A stretch of 5,424 bases of DNA, taken from NCBI GenBank assembly GCA_036397475.1, contig DASWIV010000242.1:1-5424 (forward strand), in the 5' to 3' direction. Numbering within the stretch: position 1 is the stretch's first letter; each line of letters starts with the position of its first letter. The notes beneath the pieces are model-generated. The model was not told the origin of the DNA. It made no database searches and worked only from the letters and a program-made list of their open reading frames with translations. The position numbers and the translations under genes are program-made. Below are positions 1-5,136 of this stretch, piece by piece. Source of the stretch: DASWIV01 sp036397475. GTDB taxonomy: Bacteria > JAJVIF01 > JAPKYR01.

Positions 1-104
1 CCACGCGACCCGGCTGAGTCTCCCTGGCCATCTCCGCATCCCGCAACAATCGAAATCAACAGAATTAATATTGCAATACTGATAGCACGCGGTTTAATTT
101 GCAT
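1..104 (-). CDS. Lipoprotein N-terminus (partial, cut by left edge)
   Basis: This is the first 34 codons of a gene reading leftward off the window. The peptide begins MQIKPRAIS, a short basic n-region. A hydrophobic core follows at residues 8-20, then a lipobox V-A-G-C with the cysteine at residue 23. After that comes a flexible Gly/Asp/Ser-rich stretch (GDGQGDSAGSR) typical of the tether after a lipidated cysteine. From the family logic, signal peptidase II would cut before Cys23 and the protein would be membrane anchored; residue +2 is Gly. The start is supported by an AGGTG ribosome-binding site at 112-116, seven bases upstream, and by an in-frame TGA just before the ATG. It lies 27 bases after the exonuclease stop on the same strand, so co-transcription is likely. 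The functional domain is outside the window, so no role can be assigned. Confidence 0.85.
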   Translation of the reverse strand, partial: MQIKPRAISIAILILLISIVAGCGDGQGDSAGSR

Positions 105-131
105 TATTCAACACCTGCATGTGTGAGTTAA

Positions 132-1040
132 TCAGGAATCGGCAGTATTATACCTGTTCCCGTTCACTTCACCATTGCCATTGCCGTTACCATTTGTTCG
201 TGGGGAACCGGGCCGGATAAAACTTTCTTCGGCTCCGTCTAAGTAGACCTCGTAAATCGACTTTCCGTTCAATTTGTTCAGAAAATGGAAAAACACCTGC
301 GAGGTTAATTCTGCATCTGCCATTGCCCTGTGACGTTGTCCGATCTCGATACCAATGTGCTCAGCGACCCTTGTAAGCCCTAATCCACCGACCTCTTTCA
401 GGAATCTCTCGGCCAGATGCTGAGTGTTCATCAGGGGAAGAGCAAGGTATCCGGAAAATAATCTGTCGGCATCGTAGTCGAGGAACTGCATGTCGGCGAA
501 TGAGTCGTGCACCACCAGGATGTTGCCATCGAGAAACTTGATGACTTCCGGCATTACTTCCTCGATATACGGGGCTGCCCTTACCATGGTGTCCGAAATG
601 CCTGTATGCTTGACGACATAAGGTGGAATTTTCTTTCTCGGATTGATCAGGGTGGAGAATCGGGCCAGTTCATGGCCGCGGCTGTCGAGCCTGAGAATAG
701 CGATCTCAGTAATTCGCTCGTTCGGAGGCTTTCCGCCGGTTGTCTCGATATCGAGAACCGCGAAAGTGGCTTTCTCGAGTGGGATGTCGAATTCCGGGAC
801 AGGACGTATCCTGTAAGTATCGTCCTCAAGATGCTCGAATGTGTCAGGATCCTGGCCAAGAATCAGTACCGCCAGTTCCATGTAAAATTCTTTCTGCTGC
901 CCGCGCAGGGAAAGAGCCCGTTTCACCGCATGTGAACCGATCAGCGCTCCACCATGGTTTCTCATATACGCAAACACGCGTTTCAGAGTTACCGACGGAG
1001 TAACATAGAGGGGTTTAATGTGAACACTTGTTTCGGGCAT
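132..1040 (-). CDS. DEDDh-family 3'-5' exonuclease (DnaQ/epsilon-like) with N-terminal helical extension
   Basis: The 302-residue protein belongs to the RNase T/DnaQ superfamily of 3'-5' exonucleases, which remove nucleotides from DNA or RNA ends using two metal ions. Exo I is VLDIETTG (Asp97, Glu99). Exo II is the HDSFADMQFL block (178-187, Asp183). Exo III is HRAMAD (His237, Asp242), which makes it the DEDDh subclass. Residues 17-82 precede the nuclease and look like a small winged-helix-type module. A similar extension is known on DnaQ-like proteins that carry a UvrC-type GIY-YIG nuclease, but none is present here. The C-terminus (283-295) is an Asn-Gly repeat tail. It could be a replicative proofreading subunit or a repair/RNA exonuclease; the sequence does not decide, so no symbol is given. 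There is no clear Shine-Dalgarno before the ATG at 1040, where a hairpin (1048-1062) sits instead. Met26 (codon 965-963) is a possible alternative but would remove the first predicted helix. Confidence 0.93.
   Translation of the reverse strand: MPETSVHIKPLYVTPSVTLKRVFAYMRNHGGALIGSHAVKRALSLRGQQKEFYMELAVLILGQDPDTFEHLEDDTYRIRPVPEFDIPLEKATFAVLDIETTGGKPPNERITEIAILRLDSRGHELARFSTLINPRKKIPPYVVKHTGISDTMVRAAPYIEEVMPEVIKFLDGNILVVHDSFADMQFLDYDADRLFSGYLALPLMNTQHLAERFLKEVGGLGLTRVAEHIGIEIGQRHRAMADAELTSQVFFHFLNKLNGKSIYEVYLDGAEESFIRPGSPRTNGNGNGNGEVNGNRYNTADS
171..194 (-). repeat. Hexanucleotide repeat coding for Asn-Gly tail
   Basis: Four in-frame copies of the hexamer AAYGGY encode NGNGNGNG at the end of the exonuclease gene. 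A further Asn-Gly pair follows after Glu-Val. Two adjacent copies are identical over five of six bases or better, so slippage could change the tail length without breaking the frame. It is probably a flexible linker with no catalytic role. Confidence 0.7.
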
Positions 1041-1062
1041 AACAAAACCCGGATGATCCGGG
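1041..1062 (-). terminator. Terminator-like hairpin between DUF502 gene and exonuclease gene
   Basis: Read on the minus strand, CCCGGATCATCCGGG (1062-1048) is a perfect inverted repeat, realistically a five-pair GC stem with a five-base loop. TTTTGTT follows directly, giving the form of a short intrinsic terminator. It begins 17 bases after the DUF502 stop and ends immediately at the ATG of the exonuclease, so it occupies the place where a ribosome-binding site should be. It may reduce read-through, or it may mask translation initiation. The stem is short and the U-tract is interrupted by a G, so efficient termination is uncertain. Confidence 0.4.
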
Positions 1063-1078
1063 AATGGTCGGAGTCTTC

Positions 1079-1816
1079 CTATATGGGAGCGGCAGGCTTC
1101 TGGGTGGACGCCCCGGGCATTAGTACTCCTCCTGACACAATGAATTTTAGGGCTTCCTCGGGCGACATGTCAAGGTGAATTATATCGGAAGGCTCAACTA
1201 ATACAATAAAACCACTGGTGGGATTTGGGCCGGTAGGGACAAAAACCGCTATTCGCTCGCCGGGCAGGGCTACTTTTATGGCTCCTGAGACCTTGCTTGA
1301 GATAAATCCCACGCTCCAGATCCCCGACTTGGGATATTCGATAACGACCACTTCCTCGAATTTTCCGGATCCTGCCAGATTGAAGTTTTCAATCAAACCT
1401 TTTACAAAGTTATACACATTACTTGCCAGGGGGACACTGACAAAGAATTTATCAACCCATCCCAGGAACCATTTCCCCACCACATTTGTAGCAAGCATTC
1501 CAAGTGCAGTTAGAAGAGTCAGGGCTGCAAATATTGCGATTATGCCTACAAGTATCTCAAAGTAGAATGGAACCTGCTCCGGGTCTTCAAATATCGCATT
1601 GAGAATTCCCGTACCGATGATCGGCTGGACAAATACACCGCTTATCCACCGGGAAATCGCCACAATCACCCAGATTGCCGCGAGGAAAGGCAGCAGTACA
1701 AAAAGACCTGTAGTCAGGTAGGTCTTTAACCAGGCTATATCGAAGTGCAGGGGCCTTTTGGCAAGGTCCGGATAAAAGCCCGGTGTCTGTTCGGTATTTT
1801 CGTCAGGCGGGGTCAT
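1079..1816 (-). CDS. DUF502 family integral membrane protein
   Basis: The 245-residue protein matches the DUF502 family by recognisable signatures. Residues 33-56 (YLTTGLFVLLPFLAAIWVI) and 86-109 are two transmembrane segments. The conserved soluble part contains VVVIEYPKSGIWSVGF (156-171), VFVPTGPNPTSGF (191-203) and the LDMS...EALKFIVSGG block (215-230). Length is close to the usual range for the family. DUF502 proteins are widespread in bacteria and some plants and have no established biochemical role in bacteria that I can cite with confidence; they act in the inner membrane. A loop of about 25 residues rich in hydrophobics lies between the two spans. The start at 1816 has only a weak purine run (AGAG) upstream, and a 6-bp inverted repeat (1819-1837) lies just before it. 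It heads a likely transcription unit with the exonuclease and lipoprotein genes. Confidence 0.93.
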   Translation of the reverse strand: MTPPDENTEQTPGFYPDLAKRPLHFDIAWLKTYLTTGLFVLLPFLAAIWVIVAISRWISGVFVQPIIGTGILNAIFEDPEQVPFYFEILVGIIAIFAALTLLTALGMLATNVVGKWFLGWVDKFFVSVPLASNVYNFVKGLIENFNLAGSGKFEEVVVIEYPKSGIWSVGFISSKVSGAIKVALPGERIAVFVPTGPNPTSGFIVLVEPSDIIHLDMSPEEALKFIVSGGVLMPGASTQKPAAPI

Positions 1817-1818
1817 AC

Positions 1819-1837
1819 AATAGTCTCTGAAACTATT
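1819..1837. repeat. Inverted repeat just upstream of DUF502 start
   Basis: AATAGT and ACTATT form a perfect 6-bp inverted repeat around a 7-base loop, ending two bases before the start codon of the DUF502 gene. The stem is AT-rich and therefore weak. It overlaps the expected ribosome-binding region and could be chance. Confidence 0.3.
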
Positions 1838-1890
1838 ACCGGTGTTACCTATTATTATCGGGATTAACTGGGATTAAGTGCATCGCGGTT
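1838..1890 (-). promoter_or_regulatory. Possible promoter of the DUF502-exonuclease-lipoprotein cluster
   Basis: The 145-base gap 1817-1961 is the only sizeable gap inside the leftward block, so a promoter is expected here. On the minus strand GATAAT (within CCCGATAATAATAGG) resembles a sigma-70 -10 box in five of six positions. A matching -35 box is poor (TGCACT at 17 bases spacing). The tandem 10-bp repeat at 1860-1879 falls between these two elements, where a regulator could bind. This is inference from position and weak matches only. Confidence 0.3.
1860..1879. repeat. Two tandem 10-bp direct repeats in the gap upstream of DUF502
   Basis: GGGATTAACT is followed directly by GGGATTAAGT, which differs at one position. 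A 10-base period puts both copies on the same face of the helix, a common arrangement for operator half-sites. The repeats lie about 45-65 bases before the DUF502 start, next to a -10-like sequence. Two copies alone could also arise by chance or by local duplication. Confidence 0.5.
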
Positions 1891-1961
1891 AGTTCAGTTC
1901 AAATGCCATTCGCATGGATCCGGATCTCGAATCGTTACCCGAACATTCTGTCGCCCGGAAT

Positions 1962-2111
1962 CTAACCGGAAAATCGCTGGTAAAGAAGATTAAGCTGCAG
2001 GCTTATTTTCATCGCGATCCACGCCAGACCATAGAACATGGCACTGGAGAGTAATCCGGTTATGATCCCCAGCGGATACCTGATGATGTCAGGGAGTTCT
2101 TTGGTTTTCAT
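1962..2111 (-). CDS. Small single-span membrane protein, 49 residues
   Basis: A short frame begins at the ATG that overlaps the stop of the TPR gene as ATGA and ends with TAG at 1964-1962. The product starts MKTKELPDIIRYPLG and ends with LLYQRFSG. Residues 13-36 (about PLGIITGLLSSAMFYGLAW) form one convincing transmembrane helix, preceded by charged residues and followed by a short amphipathic tail. The start-stop overlap implies translational coupling to the TPR gene. No strong Shine-Dalgarno is seen, which fits coupling. I do not recognise the family. The role is unknown; the context suggests a partner of the membrane-anchored TPR protein. The frame is short, so conservation in relatives would be the main proof. 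Confidence 0.6.
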   Translation of the reverse strand: MKTKELPDIIRYPLGIITGLLSSAMFYGLAWIAMKISLQLNLLYQRFSG

Positions 2112-3124
2112 TCTGTCGAAATTGTATCAGATTTTTCGCCTTGAGGCTGCGGGTGAAAGGTATCGATTGTATCGAGTATGTCATTCAGTTCCTGGATCTC
2201 ATTCTCCACGGTTGTGCGCAGGGATTCCAGGTTGGTGGATGACCAGGCTATCCGGAAATCTTCAAGAGCTGTTTCATACAATCCGAGCGAACGATGGATG
2301 ATCCCGAGATTGAACCACGCGTCCGAGTAACCGGGCTCATCATTAACCACATTCAGAAGTATATCTTCGGCTACATCCAGCTTTCCCTGCCTGGCGTAGG
2401 TCATCGCGAGCATGTTTCTGCTGGCGACATCGTACGGCCGTGAATCCACAAGCGCCTTAAAAATGTTCTGGGCGTAAACCAGGTCGACTTCCCCTCCACG
2501 GTTCACCGCTTCCACTCCGGTGACGAATAAACGCTCATATTCGGCGAGCTGGGTTTCCCAGCTGTTGGATCCCGTGAGAATTTCGCGGATACGATCCACT
2601 GCCTGCTGGTACTCTGAGTTATCCGGGTCCAGCTCCAGTGCATGGTTGTAATCTTCGAGCGCGCGGACAAATTCGCCCCTGGATTCCTCGACAACACCAA
2701 GATCGAACCATGCCATGTGAAATTCGGGTTTGAGCTCTATCGCCTTATTGAACGCCGACGCGGCTTCCTCGACAAGACCGCGGCGCGCATGTGCAAGTCC
2801 GAGAATGTGAAATGCAATTGCGCTGTCCGGATCGTCGCGGGTAATTTCCGCAGCGAGCGCTGCTGAGCGGTTATATTCCCCTTCGAGAATCAGGTAATAA
2901 GCGTCGCGCAATTCAGCCTCGTAGTTATAGTCGCTGCCCCTGATGATTTCCCCGAATGTCCCTTTATTATTGCTGAAATTTATCAGCCCGAACAGGAGGC
3001 TCAGGATCAGCACGATCAGCAACGGGATAGCCCGCAGGGTAGCGCGGAAATTCAGGGTGGGAAAACGCTGCGCGCTATCATCTTCCGGATAACGGAATTT
3101 CCTGTTTTTGTACTGAACCGGCAT
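2108..3124 (-). CDS. Membrane-anchored TPR-repeat protein
   Basis: The 338-residue protein has a basic, soluble N-terminus, one transmembrane helix at about residues 30-50 (LRAIPLLIVLILSLLFGLINF) and then a long TPR region. Repeats are visible at about 69-102, 103-136 (AFHILGLAHARRGLVEEA), 137-170 (AWFDLGVVEESRGEFVRA), a divergent unit near 198-231, then 232-266 (NMLAMTYARQGKLDVAED) and 267-300 (AWFNLGIIHRSLGLYETA). A predicted helix at 299-322 and a polar tail close it. TPRs are protein-binding scaffolds; with no signal cleavage site the domain probably faces the periplasm, anchored in the inner membrane. The gene starts nine bases after the flagellin stop with no ribosome-binding site of its own, so it likely depends on flagellin translation. 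A role in flagellar assembly or export is possible but inferred only from position. The ATGA overlap ties it to the next small gene. Confidence 0.9.
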   Translation of the reverse strand: MPVQYKNRKFRYPEDDSAQRFPTLNFRATLRAIPLLIVLILSLLFGLINFSNNKGTFGEIIRGSDYNYEAELRDAYYLILEGEYNRSAALAAEITRDDPDSAIAFHILGLAHARRGLVEEAASAFNKAIELKPEFHMAWFDLGVVEESRGEFVRALEDYNHALELDPDNSEYQQAVDRIREILTGSNSWETQLAEYERLFVTGVEAVNRGGEVDLVYAQNIFKALVDSRPYDVASRNMLAMTYARQGKLDVAEDILLNVVNDEPGYSDAWFNLGIIHRSLGLYETALEDFRIAWSSTNLESLRTTVENEIQELNDILDTIDTFHPQPQGEKSDTISTE

Positions 3125-3133
3125 TTTCGGAAT

Positions 3134-3954
3134 TTAAGATTCTCCGAGTAACTGCGACACGAGACTTCCATTCAGCTTGTTGACCTGCGCGATAACCGCG
3201 AGCTGAGCTTCGAGACGTGTCGACGCGGCTGAAGCCTTGAGGACTTCCTCCGCTATATTAGCATCCCGTATACCGCTCAAAGATTGAAGCGTGTCGACCT
3301 CAGTTCTGGAGAGAGAATTGATTGTGGATTCCAGGCGATTCTGCGTCGCTCCGGTATTGGTGCGAATTTCAAGAATGGAGTCGAGCGCTGCGTCTGTCCG
3401 GGAGATCGCGGCCTCGGCTCCCGCCCGGGTTGATACGTCTATCTGATCTAATCCAAGGCTGGCGGATGATACTTCTGGGATCGTTATTGAGACATTACCC
3501 GATCCATCGGGGCTGACAAGGAATGTCTCTGCCTGTCCTGAAAATATTTTCTGTGAATTGAATTCGGCTGACGACGCCGTGAAATCGATATTTTCCCGTA
3601 GTTGCGTAATTTCTTCCTGTATCGCTGCCCGGTCGGAATCATTGAGCGTGCCATTAGCAGCCTGAACACGAGTTCCCTTATGCGCTGGAGGTCGTTTGAA
3701 ATACTTTCTGAGTAACCGTCGGCGACATTCAGCTTCGAAATTCCTAGCTGGGCATTTTCCTGTGCCTGGGCAAGACCGCGAACCTGCGATTCAAGCCTGG
3801 AAATTATCGCCAGTCCGGCAGCGTCATCGGATGCGGAATTTATTTTTCGTCCGGTGGATAAATTCTCGAAAGCCTTAAGCAGCTCGCCATTGGTCTTATT
3901 AAGCTCGCTGAGTAGCAGGCTTCCGACAAGATTGGAAATATTATTTATCGTCAT
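3134..3954 (-). CDS. Flagellin, frame interrupted by one missing base
   Basis: Flagellin is the filament subunit of the flagellum, exported by the flagellar type III system. The N-terminal domain reads intact for 96 residues, with LLKAFENLSTGRKINSASDD (24-43), AGLAIISRLESQVRGL and SISNDLQRIRELV. After Val96 (3667-3669) the frame must change: two bases (3665-3666) are left over, and from 3664 another frame reads QAANGTLNDSDRAAIQ and continues unbroken for 176 codons to TAA at 3134. That part contains the flagellin C-terminal signatures TGATQNRLESTI and SGIRDANIAEE, ending SQLLGES. Restoring one base gives 273 residues, a minimal flagellin with almost no variable D2/D3 insert. Without correction translation stops at 3484, giving 156 residues with a nonsense tail. 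The downstream half has no in-frame ATG, so it is not a separate gene. The start at 3954 has a strong GGAGGG site. The lesion may be a sequencing error, a recent mutation or recoding; no classical slippery heptamer is visible. Confidence 0.9.
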
Positions 3955-3961
3955 AACCCGA

Positions 3962-3967
3962 CCCTCC
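3962..3967 (-). promoter_or_regulatory. Strong Shine-Dalgarno of flagellin
   Basis: GGAGGG on the minus strand lies seven bases before the ATG at 3954. It decides the start: an upstream in-frame ATG at 4005 would add 17 residues (beginning MYWHVVWKYRR) unlike any flagellin N-terminus and has no such site. It is the strongest ribosome-binding site in the window, which fits a highly made filament protein. Confidence 0.85.
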
Positions 3968-3983
3968 GTGGTACGCCGATATT

Positions 3984-3999
3984 TCCATACCACATGCCA
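3984..3999 (-). promoter_or_regulatory. Weak sigma-54-like promoter candidate for flagellin
   Basis: On the minus strand TGGCATGTGGTATGGA resembles the sigma-54 pattern TGGCACG-N4-TTGCA. The -24 part matches in six of seven positions. The -12 part has TGG instead of TGC and so lacks the usual GC. It would give a leader of roughly 30 bases ahead of the flagellin start. Some bacteria drive flagellin genes with sigma-54. No good sigma-28 pattern was found in the same region on this strand. Confidence 0.25.
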
Positions 4000-4022
4000 G
4001 TACAATTTAACATGTATTAATT

Positions 4023-4053
4023 AGTATCGCCACAGATTCCGGAATCTTACAAT
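4023..4053. promoter_or_regulatory. Possible overlapping divergent sigma-70-like promoters
   Basis: On the plus strand TACAAT (4048-4053) matches a -10 box in five of six positions and would start transcription near 4060, ahead of comEA; no good -35 is seen. On the minus strand TTGTAA (4052-4047) and GATACT (4028-4023), 18 bases apart, each match sigma-70 boxes in four of six positions and point to flagellin. The 14-bp palindrome lies inside both. Support is weak and rests on consensus matches only. Confidence 0.25.
4034..4047. promoter_or_regulatory. Perfect 14-bp palindrome in the divergent intergenic region
   Basis: AGATTCCGGAATCT is fully self-complementary. It lies in the 140-base region between the divergent flagellin and comEA genes, about 80 bases from the flagellin ATG and 48 from the comEA ATG. 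Its size and symmetry suit a dimeric regulator, and it overlaps the best -10/-35 candidates. A short hairpin without loop is less likely. No known operator consensus is claimed. Confidence 0.45.
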
Positions 4054-4094
4054 AGAATTTGCCGATGCCGTCCCCAGTGGTTAAAATTGAACGC

Positions 4095-4733
4095 ATGGCC
4101 CAACCTAAGGGAATTTTCGAGAATGATGAAGCACACAAGGGTGGAATCTCGCGCGGCGAGAAGATAGCGATCGGGATATTTTTTGTGCTTCTCATAGCGT
4201 ATGCCGTTATTCAGTACCTGGGAAAAAAGCCCGAGGGAGTCGAACTTGGCGACGATATAAAAATTGTCACCGAAGATATAGTCGTCCAGGTCGAGGGAGC
4301 CGTAATGTCGCCAGGACTGGTCAGCGTCCCTGAAGGAGCCAAGGTCCTGGACGCGATCCAGCAGGCAGGGGGATTCAGGGAAGACGCGTACAGGGAAGCG
4401 ATCGACCTGTCAAGGATTGTGACGGACAGGGAGAGGATCGTAGTGTTGTCGGTGAACGATCAGCGGTCACCGGGATGGGATGAAAATAATAATGTCATCA
4501 GGCGAATGGATATAAACGATGGAGTCGCGGATGACCGGGTTAATATTAATACCGCCGGGATCGATGAACTCGTTAAATTGCCCGGGATCGGAGAGACAAT
4601 CGCACAGAGGATTATCGATCACAGGGATATTATCGGTATGTACCGGTCTATCGAACAACTGATGGAAGTGCAGGGGATCGGCGAGGCAAAATTCAATGAT
4701 ATTCGCGAACTTGTAACGACTGGGGACAATTAA
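4095..4733 (+). CDS. comEA: ComEA-like DNA-binding protein (membrane anchor, SLBB-type domain, helix-hairpin-helix)
   Basis: The product has 212 residues from the ATG at 4095. It has one N-terminal transmembrane helix at about 24-43 (IAIGIFFVLLIAYAVIQYLG). A soluble-ligand-binding beta-grasp-like domain follows at about 61-120 (VVQVEGAVMSPGLVSVPEG...VLDAIQQAGGF). After a polar linker comes a double helix-hairpin-helix domain at 149-208 with VNINTA, LPGIGETIAQRI and VQGIGEAKFNDIREL. This is the ComEA architecture: in natural transformation ComEA binds incoming double-stranded DNA outside the cytoplasmic membrane and helps pull it in. A longer frame opens at a TTG (4059) and an ATG (4065), but neither has a good ribosome-binding site and the extra residues (MPMPSPVVKIER) look non-native. 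The start is therefore somewhat uncertain. It is transcribed away from flagellin and followed by two zinc-ribbon genes; no other competence gene is visible. Confidence 0.88.
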   Translation: MAQPKGIFENDEAHKGGISRGEKIAIGIFFVLLIAYAVIQYLGKKPEGVELGDDIKIVTEDIVVQVEGAVMSPGLVSVPEGAKVLDAIQQAGGFREDAYREAIDLSRIVTDRERIVVLSVNDQRSPGWDENNNVIRRMDINDGVADDRVNINTAGIDELVKLPGIGETIAQRIIDHRDIIGMYRSIEQLMEVQGIGEAKFNDIRELVTTGDN

Positions 4734-4762
4734 GCCGATTCTAATGTTACAGGGGTCTACCC

Positions 4763-4768
4763 AGGAAG
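4763..4768 (+). promoter_or_regulatory. Ribosome-binding site choosing the start at 4771
   Basis: AGGAAG lies just before the ATG at 4771, with short spacing. The alternative in-frame ATG at 4744 has no purine-rich site at a workable distance and adds nine residues (MLQGSTQEE) ahead of the zinc-ribbon domain, so 4771 is preferred. Confidence 0.55.
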
Positions 4769-4770
4769 AG

Positions 4771-5136
4771 ATGAAATCACCCGTTTGTCCATATTGCGGC
4801 GGAAGCTCAAAAAAAATTACCGGACGTGTTGTCAGGCAGTCGACCCATCACGCGTTTGGCTACGGGGAGAGAATCTACAGGTGCGATAAATGCTCCGAAG
4901 AATTCCGGTATTGCTTTCCGGTCCCACCTAAGGCTCCAAGAAAGGACTATGAAGTCCCGAATCCGGACACTCTGAAACTCTCATTCAGGGAAGGCATCGG
5001 AGGGACCGCAAATCCGGTAGTTGTTTCAGCAAAGGGAGTGGCGTATTTCTCGCCTGAGGAAGAAATAATCGCACCGGCAGAGCAAACCGAAAATGTTGAT
5101 ACTCCCGTTCCCATTACCGAGGTGCCGGAAGAATGA
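4771..5136 (+). CDS. Zinc-ribbon protein of unknown function, 121 residues
   Basis: The N-terminal half holds two CxxC knuckles, CPYC (Cys6, Cys9) and CDKC (Cys38, Cys41), 28 residues apart. That is the layout of a treble-clef or zinc-ribbon fold that binds one zinc ion. Cys48 and two histidines (residues 26-27) are also nearby. The segment between the knuckles is basic and polar (KKITGRVVRQ, GERIYRC), as in ribbons that contact nucleic acid or protein. Residues 50-65 are proline-rich. The C-terminal third is acidic and low in complexity (EEEIIAPAEQTENV...EVPEE). There is no signal peptide or membrane span, so it is probably cytoplasmic. It begins 37 bases after comEA and overlaps the next gene by ATGA, so the three are likely co-transcribed. 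I do not recognise a named family. A longer start at 4744 is possible. Confidence 0.8.
   Translation: MKSPVCPYCGGSSKKITGRVVRQSTHHAFGYGERIYRCDKCSEEFRYCFPVPPKAPRKDYEVPNPDTLKLSFREGIGGTANPVVVSAKGVAYFSPEEEIIAPAEQTENVDTPVPITEVPEE

Noticed and set aside
507..1003. Plus-strand frames opposite the exonuclease gene
   Set aside because: They are antisense to a gene with clear catalytic motifs, and their products show no domain or composition of a real protein.
1917..1926. GATCCGGATC palindrome downstream of the small membrane protein
   Set aside because: Only 10 bp, with no T-run and no promoter nearby; TCCGGA-type words recur in this sequence, so it may be chance.
3660..3675. Programmed ribosomal frameshift as the main explanation of the flagellin break
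   Set aside because: No slippery heptamer or evident downstream pseudoknot, and flagellin is not known to use recoding; sequence error or mutation is simpler.
3971..3984. GCCGATAT as a sigma-28 -10 box
   Set aside because: It points along the plus strand, away from flagellin, and has no TAAA-type -35 at the right distance.
3955..4005. Upstream flagellin start at 4005 (17 extra residues)
   Set aside because: The added residues are unlike flagellin N-termini, and the strong GGAGGG site sits before the ATG at 3954.
4007..4195. Minus-strand frame over the divergent region and comEA start
   Set aside because: It overlaps the comEA anchor region antisense and has no ribosome-binding site or recognisable sequence.
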